Shown here in pieces: positions 16,320 to 22,978 of a stretch of 23,390 nt of DNA. Numbering within the stretch: position 1 is the stretch's first letter; the number at the start of each line of letters is the position of its first letter. The notes below the pieces were generated by a model, which saw only the letters and a list, made by a program, of their open reading frames with translations, was not told the DNA's origin and did no database searches. The position numbers were made by a program, and so were the translations under genes. The stretch covers positions 1-23,390 of the forward strand of contig CAYOBW010000103.1 in NCBI GenBank assembly GCA_964402115.1. The letters run 5' to 3'. Origin of the DNA: CAYOBW01 sp964402115. Lineage in GTDB: Bacteria; Verrucomicrobiota; Kiritimatiellia; UBA8416; CAYOBW01.

Positions 16320-17714
16320 ATGAAGATACTTTTTGTCTACACGGATCTGAATGTACGCGGGGGCGCGAAGAGCTACCACTTCGGCATCGGCATGCTCAGC
16401 GCCATGCTCAAGCGCGACGGCCACGCCACGCGCCTGCACTACATGTTCGGCGCCTATGCGCCGGAAGCGCTCGCCCGCGTGGTGGCGGAGTGGCAGCCGG
16501 ACGTGCTGGCCTTCTCCGCCGTCTCCCCGCAGTTCGCCTTCGTGCAGCGCATCTTCCGCGACCTGCAGCCGTTCAAGCCGTTCACGATCCTGGGCGGCCA
16601 GCACGCGACGCTGGCGCCGGAGTGCCTCGAGCAGACGCCGGGGCTGGACGCGATCTGCGTCGGCGAGGGCGAGTACCCGCTGCTGGAGCTCGTGCAGGCT
16701 CTCGCGCGCGGGGAGCGGCCGGAGCAGATCCAGAACCTCTGGATCAAGCGGCCCGACGGAACCGTCGCCCGCAACCCGACGCGGCCGTTTCACGCCAACC
16801 TGGACGACCTGCCCTTCGCCGACGTGGATCTGTTCGACTACCAGGCCATCATCGACTCGGATTTCAACACGGCGCTGCTGATGTTCTCCCGCGGCTGTCC
16901 CTTCAAGTGCACCTTCTGCAGCAACCACGCGCTGCGCGAGAAGCAGTGCGGCGTCTACGTCCGCTTCCGCAGCCCGGCGAGCTGCCTGGAGGAGATCCGC
17001 GGGGTGGTCGGCCGCTACCGCGTCAAGGCGCTCTACTTCAACGACGACTGCTTCACCGCCAACCGGAAATTCGTCACCGAGTTCTGCCGGGCCTACCCGG
17101 CCGAGTTCAAGCTGCCGTTCGACATCAACGCGCGGCCCGAGACCCTGACCGACGAGACGTGCCGGATGCTCAAGGCCGCCGGCTGCCGCCGCGTCTGCAT
17201 CGGCATCGAGAGCGGCAGCGAGCCGTTCCGGCGGGAGGTGCTGGGGCGGCATCAGACCAACGCGCAGATCGAGGCCGGTTTCGCGGCCTGCCGGCGGGCG
17301 GGGCTGAAGACGAAGTCGTTCAACATCGTCGGCTTCCCCCACGAGACGCCGGCGCTCCACGCGGAGACCGTCGCCCTGAACGCGCGCATCAATCCCGACA
17401 GCGTCATCGTCGGCATCTTCGAGCCCTACCCGGGCACGCAGCTCGCCGACGTCTGCCTGCAGGCCGGTTTCCTCGACCGGGCGCAGGCCGACGGGGCTTT
17501 CGTGGGCCGCACCGACACCGTGCTGCGCATGCCGCAGTTCCCGCGCGAGGAGGTGCTGCGCTGCTTCCGCACCTTCGCCTACAACGTCTACCGGCGCCAT
17601 TCGCTGCGCAAGGCCCTGCTCCTCCGCCTGTACTACTCGCGCCACGGCGAGAAGCTGCTGCGCGTGCTCGAACCCGTCAAAGGCGTCCTGCGCCGGCTGA
17701 CGATGGGCGTCTAA
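16320..17714 (+). CDS. B12-binding-domain-type radical SAM enzyme, unknown substrate
   Basis: This 464-residue protein has the layout of B12-binding radical SAM proteins. An N-terminal Rossmann-like domain (~1-150: KILFVYTDL, LGGQHATLAPE, CVGEGEYPLLEL) precedes a radical SAM core with the 4Fe-4S motif C193-x3-C197-x2-C200 in SRGCPFKCTFCSNHA. Later motifs include YFNDDCF, INARPETL and RVCIGIESGSE, with a helical C-terminal part from ~400. The canonical cobalamin-ligand motif DxHxxG is not visible, so B12 may be bound base-off or not at all. The ATG at 16320 follows an AAAGGGGG stretch (16301-16308). The gene stands alone, so the substrate cannot be inferred. A longer frame from 16280 is in a different phase and is not coding. 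Confidence 0.88.
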   Translation: MKILFVYTDLNVRGGAKSYHFGIGMLSAMLKRDGHATRLHYMFGAYAPEALARVVAEWQPDVLAFSAVSPQFAFVQRIFRDLQPFKPFTILGGQHATLAPECLEQTPGLDAICVGEGEYPLLELVQALARGERPEQIQNLWIKRPDGTVARNPTRPFHANLDDLPFADVDLFDYQAIIDSDFNTALLMFSRGCPFKCTFCSNHALREKQCGVYVRFRSPASCLEEIRGVVGRYRVKALYFNDDCFTANRKFVTEFCRAYPAEFKLPFDINARPETLTDETCRMLKAAGCRRVCIGIESGSEPFRREVLGRHQTNAQIEAGFAACRRAGLKTKSFNIVGFPHETPALHAETVALNARINPDSVIVGIFEPYPGTQLADVCLQAGFLDRAQADGAFVGRTDTVLRMPQFPREEVLRCFRTFAYNVYRRHSLRKALLLRLYYSRHGEKLLRVLEPVKGVLRRLTMGV

Positions 17715-17805
17715 CCGTCTGGAGAAGGTCGGGTTCGTTGTGAAGAAGGCGGGTACGCGTGACTACGAGGTCAACGTGGACTACCTCAAGACGCATCTCT
17801 TGTAA
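17701..17805 (+). pseudogene. Possible C-terminal remnant of an unidentified protein
   Basis: This short open frame, in a different phase from the radical SAM gene, reads ...LEKVGFVVKKAGTRDYEVNV and then DYLKTHLL before a stop. It has no ATG, and the residue mix looks protein-like. Its stop codon TAA (17803-17805) lies inside the GTAACG end of repeat copy C, so insertion of the element may have cut off the original frame. The parent family was not recognised. Chance is a real alternative at this length. Confidence 0.25.
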
Positions 17806-17938
17806 CGCCTCCGTGACGCTGGGGGGGCATAACGGCGGGGACCGCCGGCTCCACGCCACGTCGCCTGCCCACGCCATGGAGACGGCCGTCCCCGGCCGTT
17901 ATGCGCTACGTAAGCCCCTTGCGTTGCAGAGGCGTTAC
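17802..17938 (+). repeat. MITE-like 137-bp element, copy C (best preserved)
   Basis: The ends GTAACGCCTC (17802-17811) and GAGGCGTTAC (17929-17938) are perfect 10-bp terminal inverted repeats; extended to 18 bp (17802-17819 and 17921-17938) they match at 15 of 18. The core has two hairpins: ACGGCGG-GGA-CCGCCGG (17832-17848, one end mismatch) and ACGGCCG-TCCC-CGGCCGT (17882-17899). The two hairpin arms are also inverted relative to each other, so one long cruciform is possible. The element is too short to encode anything and is presumably moved in trans. No target-site duplication was found. Confidence 0.8.
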
Positions 17939-18162
17939 CAGGTCTTTCTCTTCTCCCTTGCACCCCGCCCAAATACACAGTAAATACCCCCGATGGTGTC
18001 GAGGGGCCAGAGCGTGGCTGAACCGTTGACCGAGACAGGGAAACTCCCTGTTCTCTGCGCCACCACAACCCTTGCGCAGGGCATCAACTTCCCTGTCGGC
18101 GTCGTGGGTCTCGCCGGCGGCAAGGATCGCCGTGTCGGGATCGCATTCAAGCGAGGGCACGG
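17939..18162. other. Spacer between repeat copy C and the ORF6N gene, holding gene debris
   Basis: Together with the repeat before it, this makes a 448-bp stretch without an intact gene between the radical SAM gene and the ORF6N gene. The left part (17939-17992) is relatively A/T- and pyrimidine-rich with no feature seen. The right part is the helicase fragment, given its own entry. A hairpin ACAGGGA-AAC-TCCCTGT (18035-18051) lies in the fragment and may be a by-product of its codons. Confidence 0.4.
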
Positions 18163-18166
18163 ATGA
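17993..18166 (+). pseudogene. Helicase fragment (SF2 motif V region), remnant
   Basis: This 57-codon frame runs from ATG 17993 to TGA 18164-18166 and contains LPVLCATTTLAQGINFPV, a very good match to motif V of DEAD/DEAH-type superfamily 2 helicases (pattern VLxATxTLAxGxNxP). After GINFPV the sequence (GVVGLAGGKDRRVGIAFKRG) no longer follows a helicase, and motifs I, II, III and VI are absent. It therefore looks like a small leftover, perhaps fused by deletion to foreign DNA. Its last codons overlap the ORF6N start as ATGA (18163-18166). That it is a remnant rather than an expressed mini-protein is inference. Confidence 0.5.
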
Positions 18167-18732
18167 GCGAAGCAGCAGGCACGCAACTGGTCCCCGTTGA
18201 GCAGGTGGAGAAACTGATTCACCTGGCGCGAGGGGAGAAGGTGTTGCTGGACTCCGATCTGGCCACGCTCTATGGGGTCACGACCGGCAACCTGAACAAG
18301 GCCGTGAAGCGCAACCAGCTACGGTTCCCATCCGATTTCATGTTCCAGCTCTCTGACGAAGAGGCGGCGGGGTTGATCTTCCAATCTGGAACATCAAAGC
18401 ATCGCGGCGGACGACGGCACAACCCCTACGCCTTCACCGAGCAGGGGGTGGCCATGCTTTCCAGCGTGTTGCGGAGCGACCGGGCGGTGCAGGTCAATGT
18501 CGCGATCATGCGGGCCTTCGTGAGTCTGCGCCGGATGCTCAGTGCCAACGAAGCCCTGGCCCGCAAACTGGCCGAACTGGAACAGCGTCTCGAAGGTCAC
18601 GATCAGGCCATCCGGTCGCTCTTTGACGCCATTCGTCAGCTAATGGCGCCGCCGGCCAAGCCGCAGAAACAGATCGGCTTTCAGGTCAAGGAAGCTCGCG
18701 CGCCCTATAGAGTGAAGAGGAAGCAGCCGTGA
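18163..18732 (+). CDS. ORF6N domain-containing protein (phage/mobile-element-type DNA-binding protein)
   Basis: This 189-residue protein has a canonical ORF6N domain at about residues 13-100: VLLDSDLATLYGVTTGNLNK, AVKRNQLRFPSDFMFQLSDEE and NPYAFTEQGVAMLSSVLRS. ORF6N is a KilA-N-associated domain first seen in phages and frequent in genomic islands; DNA binding is expected but targets are unknown. A helical, probably coiled-coil segment (~120-160) follows, then a basic tail. The ATG at 18163 is preceded by GCGAGGG at ribosome-site distance and overlaps the stop of the helicase fragment. Its place among gene remnants and repeats suggests an old mobile-element insertion. It appears full length. 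Confidence 0.9.
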   Translation: MSEAAGTQLVPVEQVEKLIHLARGEKVLLDSDLATLYGVTTGNLNKAVKRNQLRFPSDFMFQLSDEEAAGLIFQSGTSKHRGGRRHNPYAFTEQGVAMLSSVLRSDRAVQVNVAIMRAFVSLRRMLSANEALARKLAELEQRLEGHDQAIRSLFDAIRQLMAPPAKPQKQIGFQVKEARAPYRVKRKQP

Positions 18733-19021
18733 CGACTCTCCAAATTTGCCAGGAGGCGGCCGGGAAGAAGCACCGGATCCGGCTGACGTTGGCCGCAGGA
18801 CCTGGACGAGATTGCGCTGAACGGCCGGACGGCGAACGGCTGCCGGATTGCGGGGGGCGGACCGAAAGAATGAGCAAGGCCGATGTCAGGCACACGGTGC
18901 CCGTTCCACCAGAGCGCCGAAATGATTCTGCTGAAAATGGTTCTGTCTCATCTGGATCGCTTCGCGCTGCCTGTCCGCCGCGTTACCGCGGCAGCTACAG
19001 GTTCCGGCTTGCATCGCGCGC
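18733..19021. other. Non-coding stretch with possible degraded coding remnant
   Basis: This gap follows the ORF6N gene and ends at the stop of the converging GH42-like gene. A frame starting at GTG 18729 covers it, but its composition looks like noise and it runs into the next gene antisense. A different frame at 18799-18873 reads DLDEIALNGRTANGCRIAGG up to a stop; it looks like a protein tail but has no start and was not identified. No terminator is visible. Confidence 0.35.
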
Positions 19022-21016
19022 TCAGGGGGCCAGTGCGGCGGGCAGGGTTTCGGGGGCCACGGGGGCGGGCAGGAGGGCGAGGAGCGTTGGCTGCCACGGG
19101 TCGAGCGTCAGCGCGATGCTAGCCGTGTGGCCCAGGTAGCGGGCGGCCCGCAGATCGTACACGTGGGCGGGGTTCTCCAGCACCAGCCGCACGGGCCGCG
19201 GCGGGGCGTCGGCCGCGAGGCGCTCTTTCACCTTGAGGTCCTCGCCCATCTCGCCGCCGGTCTCGCACTCCAGCGCCACCAGGCGCGCGGCGCCGAGCCG
19301 GTACCGGTAGACCGCCACCCCGGCGCCCTCCGGCTCCACGCGCAGCGGCCGCGCCACGCCCGCCACCAGCGTGGCCAGGTTCGTGTCCGCCGGCCGCGCG
19401 TCGAACAGCGGGGCGGGCCGCAGTCGCCCGTGCTCGTCGAACGCGCCCGGCTCGCCGTCGTAGACCAGCCGGCAGCCGGCCTGACCCGCGAACGCGCGCA
19501 GGGCCCGCGCCTCGGCCTCCGACAGGGCCAGCGAGCCCGGCAGCACCACCGCGCGCCAAGCCCCGCCGGCCAGCGCCCCGCTCTCGAGCTGCGCGGACGA
19601 GAGGAAGCGCGGGCTGAAGCCGGCCGTCCGGAGGTCGCGCAGCAGCCGCACGCGCTGTGCGGCGAGCCGGTTCGCGCCGGCTTCATAGCTGGAGAAGCGG
19701 CGGTGCCACGTGCGGCCGTCCACGGTCGACTCGATCAGCCAGTCCACCTGGATGCTGGGCTGCGAGTAGTGGATGGCCACGGGGTCGTATTCGCGGCGCG
19801 CCCGCACGAAGGCCGCCGCCAGCGGGCCGGTCAGTTCCTTGAACACGGGCGCCAGCGCCCGCCCCTTGGGCGTCGGCGCGTAGTCCGGGCTCTTCCAGTC
19901 GAAGCAATCCTCGCTCCACCACACGATGCAGCCGCGGTCGCCCTCGAGCAGCAGGTGCCACAGCCGGCGGCGCGCCAGGCGGGCGTCGGCCTCGCCGATG
20001 GTGCTCAGCAGCGGCTTGCCCTCCATGAAGGAGCCGAAGATGGCCCGCGCGCCGCCGATGTCGTAGGGCTCCGCCCAGTCCAGGGCCTGGGAGAGCCGCC
20101 ACAGGTCGTACCCGCCGAAGGCGCTGGGCATCTGCGTGCCTTCGATGCCCACCGGCGTGGCCGGGTCCAGCTCGCGCGCGGTCCGCCGCAGCTCGTCCAG
20201 GAGCGTGGCCAGCGTCTCGTCCAGGAAGGTGCGGAAATCGCACCACGGCGAGAGGTTCCAGCGCGTGGGCGCCCGGCGGGCGGCGGCGGGATCGTACCGG
20301 AGCGCCGCCAGCGCCTGCCAGTCGGGCTGCCCCCGCGGCTGCGCCGCGCCGCCGGCCATGCGGTTCTTGATCTCGTCGGTCGTGAACGGCAGCACGGCGT
20401 CCCACGAGGGGTAGGTCGTCTCCCACGCCGCGTTGAGCGCGGGCAGGCTCCCGTAGCGGGCCCGCAGCCAGCCGCGCAGGGCGGCGAGCGTGGGCGGCGC
20501 GAAGTCGTAGTCGAACGGGTTGGCGGATTGCGTAATGGACAGCTCGTCGCGCAGGTCGTACGCGAGCGGGGCGTGCGCCCGGTGGCGGGTGACGAGGGTG
20601 CGCATCTCGCCGTGGGCCCACTGGCGCCAGCCGGCGTCGTAAAGCGGGTACTCGCGGACGAAAGCGCCGCGGTCGCGGGTTTGCGCCCAGCGGGTGACGA
20701 AAGCGTCCCAGTCGCGCACCCGCGAGTTCCACTTCAGGCAAAGGCCGCGGTTGACCATGTTCTCGACGTAGTACGGCATGCCGGCGGCGAGCCAGGGCTG
20801 CGGATCGGCCTGGCCGTGCACCATGCCGTGGGTCACGCCCAGCTCGCGCAGGCGCTGGATGTAGAGCGGCACCTTGTCCGGCTGGCGCCAGGCGCTGTCG
20901 CCGGTCCACATGATCACGCGGTACGCATCCCACGGCCGCGGCTCCGCGGGCGCGCCGCGCGCGCCGCCCAGAAGGAGGAACAGGGCCAGCCAGCGCATCA
21001 CAAGGCTTGTCCGCAT
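19022..21016 (-). CDS. Secreted GH42-like glycoside hydrolase
   Basis: This 664-residue protein starts at ATG 21016, supported by AAAGGCGGA six bases upstream; M7 (20998) is the alternative. The signal peptide is hydrophobic at ~9-18 with cleavage near ARG-APA (21/22). The body reads as a TIM-barrel hydrolase of the GH42/GH-A type: PLYIQRLRELGVTH, DLRDELSIT, LRGWLRARYGSLPALNAAWE, WSEDCFDWKSPDY. E158 in RDELS sits where family members have the acid/base Glu, after Asp instead of the usual Asn; E292 (GIEGT) or E341 (IGEAD) could supply the nucleophile. Residues ~470-560 look like the GH42 middle (GATase-like) domain, followed by a beta-rich C-terminus. Beta-galactosidase activity is not assured. 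The gene lies 59 bp downstream of the small cysteine-rich gene on the same strand. Confidence 0.75.
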   Translation of the reverse strand: MRTSLVMRWLALFLLLGGARGAPAEPRPWDAYRVIMWTGDSAWRQPDKVPLYIQRLRELGVTHGMVHGQADPQPWLAAGMPYYVENMVNRGLCLKWNSRVRDWDAFVTRWAQTRDRGAFVREYPLYDAGWRQWAHGEMRTLVTRHRAHAPLAYDLRDELSITQSANPFDYDFAPPTLAALRGWLRARYGSLPALNAAWETTYPSWDAVLPFTTDEIKNRMAGGAAQPRGQPDWQALAALRYDPAAARRAPTRWNLSPWCDFRTFLDETLATLLDELRRTARELDPATPVGIEGTQMPSAFGGYDLWRLSQALDWAEPYDIGGARAIFGSFMEGKPLLSTIGEADARLARRRLWHLLLEGDRGCIVWWSEDCFDWKSPDYAPTPKGRALAPVFKELTGPLAAAFVRARREYDPVAIHYSQPSIQVDWLIESTVDGRTWHRRFSSYEAGANRLAAQRVRLLRDLRTAGFSPRFLSSAQLESGALAGGAWRAVVLPGSLALSEAEARALRAFAGQAGCRLVYDGEPGAFDEHGRLRPAPLFDARPADTNLATLVAGVARPLRVEPEGAGVAVYRYRLGAARLVALECETGGEMGEDLKVKERLAADAPPRPVRLVLENPAHVYDLRAARYLGHTASIALTLDPWQPTLLALLPAPVAPETLPAALAP

Positions 21017-21075
21017 ACGATCCGCCTTTCTTTCTCTTCCGTCGATGCCGACAGGGTGTGCTCAAACCGCCGCCG

Positions 21076-21426
21076 TCAACCGTGCGGGTGGTCGCGGCCC
21101 GTGCGCATGATCTCGCGGTAGAGCTCGGCGAAGTGGATGCCGTCGCGGTAGCAGTGGGCGAAGCGCGCGGCGTGGCCTTCGGAGACCCAGAGCTCGAAAG
21201 CCTCCTGCCAGTCCACCTCCCGCCGGACCTGCGGGCCGCGCTCGTACTTGAATTTCTCGACGCACTTGATCTGCAGGATCTCACGGGTTTGCCGGGGCGC
21301 GGCGCACAGGATTTCCTTGAGCGTGCAGTACTGCCCCTTGGGACAGCAGGCAACGTCTTCGATCATCTCCCTGATGGCTTCGCGCGAGCGGGTCGAGTGT
21401 TCGGGTCCGTGACGGTTTTCGGGCAT
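21076..21426 (-). CDS. Small cysteine-rich protein of unknown function
   Basis: This 116-residue protein was not recognised. The start at ATG 21426 is backed by AGAGAGG eight bases upstream. It is soluble-looking, with no signal peptide, and has cysteines at 27, 28, 34, 41, 55 and 92. The cluster CCPKGQYC-x6-C followed by IKCVEKFKYERG could bind a metal or iron-sulfur cluster, but that is inference. The C-terminal half (EAFELWVSEGHAARFAHCYRDG) is helical and charged. It is upstream of, and co-directional with, the GH42-like gene (59 bp apart), so they may share a transcript, though their functions need not be linked. Confidence 0.7.
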   Translation of the reverse strand: MPENRHGPEHSTRSREAIREMIEDVACCPKGQYCTLKEILCAAPRQTREILQIKCVEKFKYERGPQVRREVDWQEAFELWVSEGHAARFAHCYRDGIHFAELYREIMRTGRDHPHG

Positions 21427-21758
21427 GGCAAAACCTCTCTTTTCGGATTCCCCGGTGGCGGGTGGGGACGCTTCCCGGGGAAGGCGGGCGCCCTCGGCAA
21501 AACGCGTGTGCGTATTGGCATGTGTTCATGCTGCCAGACCGGAGGCCCGCTGTCTATATCCTGCTTCGCGGCTCGTGGGGACCCTCGCCCTCCCGTGTCA
21601 CGGCCTCTGCCTGTCGCGCCTTCGGGGAGGGCGAGACGCCGTCGAGCCGTTCTCCTCGCTTAGCGCGCGGCTCGTGGGGACCCTCGCCCTCCCGGTGACA
21701 TGGCCGGGGCCGCAGTGCGGACTTGCCGCCCTTGCTCGCGTCCCGGTAGTATCGCGTC
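21427..21758. other. Divergent intergenic region with repeat cluster
   Basis: This 332-bp gap separates the small cysteine-rich gene (minus) from the secreted hydrolase (plus). It holds the 29-bp direct repeats and an inverted partial copy (21567-21694). No clear promoter boxes were found for either gene, and the plus-strand gene lacks an obvious ribosome site. Confidence 0.5.
21567..21694. repeat. 29-bp direct repeats flanking an inverted partial copy
   Basis: The copies at 21567-21595 and 21666-21694 are identical over 29 bp (CGCGGCTCGTGGGGACC then CTCGCCCTCCCG), with a 99-bp period. Between them, 21623-21649 is a degenerate inverted copy, sharing GGGAGGGCGAG and CGAGCCG in reverse orientation. 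Direct plus inverted copies at regular spacing resemble a REP-type cluster. This family shares no core with the 137-bp or 127-bp elements. Confidence 0.65.
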
Positions 21759-22964
21759 ATGCACGTGAAACGCTGTCTGTGCCGGGGGTTGCTGTTGATC
21801 GGCCTGCTCGCCGTCTGGCCGGCAGGGGGCCGGGCGGCCGAAACGGACGCGCCGGGGGCGTTCAACTACATCCTCGGCACGCAGACCTTCAGCCCGACCT
21901 ACCAGTTCACGACGAACACGCGCCTGGTCGAGACCGCCGCCGCCATCCGCGAGCTCGGCGCGACAGTGATCAAGTTCGAGGTCTCGTCGCGCTACGCCGC
22001 GGCGTGCCGCTATGTGCCCGCGCCGCGGCCCGGGGTGGACTCGCTGCGCGCGCTGGTCCGCGACGAGCCCTCCTACCGGCGCGTGCTGGAGCTGCCCTTC
22101 GCGCACTACGTGCTGTGGGCGCACACGTTCTGCGGAGACCGCGCCTCCTGGCGCGAGGGCTTCCCGCCCGCGGCGCAGGAGCGGGAGTACCGCGAGCTCT
22201 ACGACCTGGCCGTCTACCTGCTGCGGACCTACAGCGGCAGTGGCAAGACGTTCTACCTGGGCCACTGGGAGGGCGACGGCTGGCTGCGCGGGTCGGTTGC
22301 GCGCGAGAACGATGCGCGGGTCACGCCCGCGGCGGTGCAGGGGATGATCGACTGGCTGGGCGCGCGCCAGCGGGCGGTGGAAGACGCGCGGCGCGACACG
22401 CCCCACGCGGGGGTGGCGGTGTGGCACTACACCGAGGTGAACCACGTGAAGCTCGCGCTGGAGGAGGGGCGGCCGGCGCTCGTGAACACCGTGCTGCCCA
22501 AGGTGCCCGTGGACTACGTCTCCTACTCGTGTTACGACACGCAGAAGGACGCCGCCGGGCTCCGCGCGGCGCTCGACTACATCGAGTCGCAGCTCGTCCC
22601 CAAAGCCGCGCCGGCCGGCAAGCGTGTCTTCATCGGCGAGTACGGGTTCCCGGCCTGCTGGCACAAGCCCGCCGAGCAGGACGCCCTGTCGCGCCAGGTC
22701 ATCCGCACCGGCCTCGCCTGGGGCTGCCCGTTCATCCTCTACTGGGAGCTGTACAACAACGAGGTGGAGGCCAACGGCCGGCACCGCGGCTTCTGGCTCA
22801 TCGACGACCAGGGCGTGAAGCAGCCGGTCTACCACACGCACCAGCGCTACTTTGCCTGGGCGCGCCAGCGGGTTGCCGACAGCCTGCGCGCGACCGGCCG
22901 CCCCCCGGCGGAAGCCGACTTCCGCCGCGCCGCGCTGGACTTCCTGGCCGCCCCGGCGCCGTGA
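21759..22964 (+). CDS. Secreted TIM-barrel glycoside-hydrolase-like protein
   Basis: This 401-residue protein has a signal peptide (residues 1-26, LLLIGLLAVWPAGGRA). Alternating strand/helix blocks suggest a clan GH-A barrel: LVETAAAIRELGATVIKFEV near the start, TFYLGHWEGDGW (E171) as a candidate acid/base, PVDYVSYSCYD in the middle, KRVFIGEYGFP (E294) as a candidate nucleophile, and FILYWELYNNE at the seventh or eighth strand. These positions suit a retaining GH5/GH39-like enzyme, but no defined family was recognised and the substrate is unknown. There is no carbohydrate-binding module or anchor. The gene converges on citrate synthase with 14 bp between stops. The start at ATG 21759 is chosen for the signal peptide. 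Confidence 0.7.
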   Translation: MHVKRCLCRGLLLIGLLAVWPAGGRAAETDAPGAFNYILGTQTFSPTYQFTTNTRLVETAAAIRELGATVIKFEVSSRYAAACRYVPAPRPGVDSLRALVRDEPSYRRVLELPFAHYVLWAHTFCGDRASWREGFPPAAQEREYRELYDLAVYLLRTYSGSGKTFYLGHWEGDGWLRGSVARENDARVTPAAVQGMIDWLGARQRAVEDARRDTPHAGVAVWHYTEVNHVKLALEEGRPALVNTVLPKVPVDYVSYSCYDTQKDAAGLRAALDYIESQLVPKAAPAGKRVFIGEYGFPACWHKPAEQDALSRQVIRTGLAWGCPFILYWELYNNEVEANGRHRGFWLIDDQGVKQPVYHTHQRYFAWARQRVADSLRATGRPPAEADFRRAALDFLAAPAP

Positions 22965-22978
22965 CGCGCCGCGGCTTC

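Noticed and set aside
15936..17938. CRISPR array formed by the repeated units
   Set aside because: Copies are far apart, in opposite orientations and not separated by regular spacers; no cas genes.
18729..19139. Plus-strand frame following the ORF6N gene
   Set aside because: No motifs, compositional noise, and it runs antisense into the GH42-like gene.
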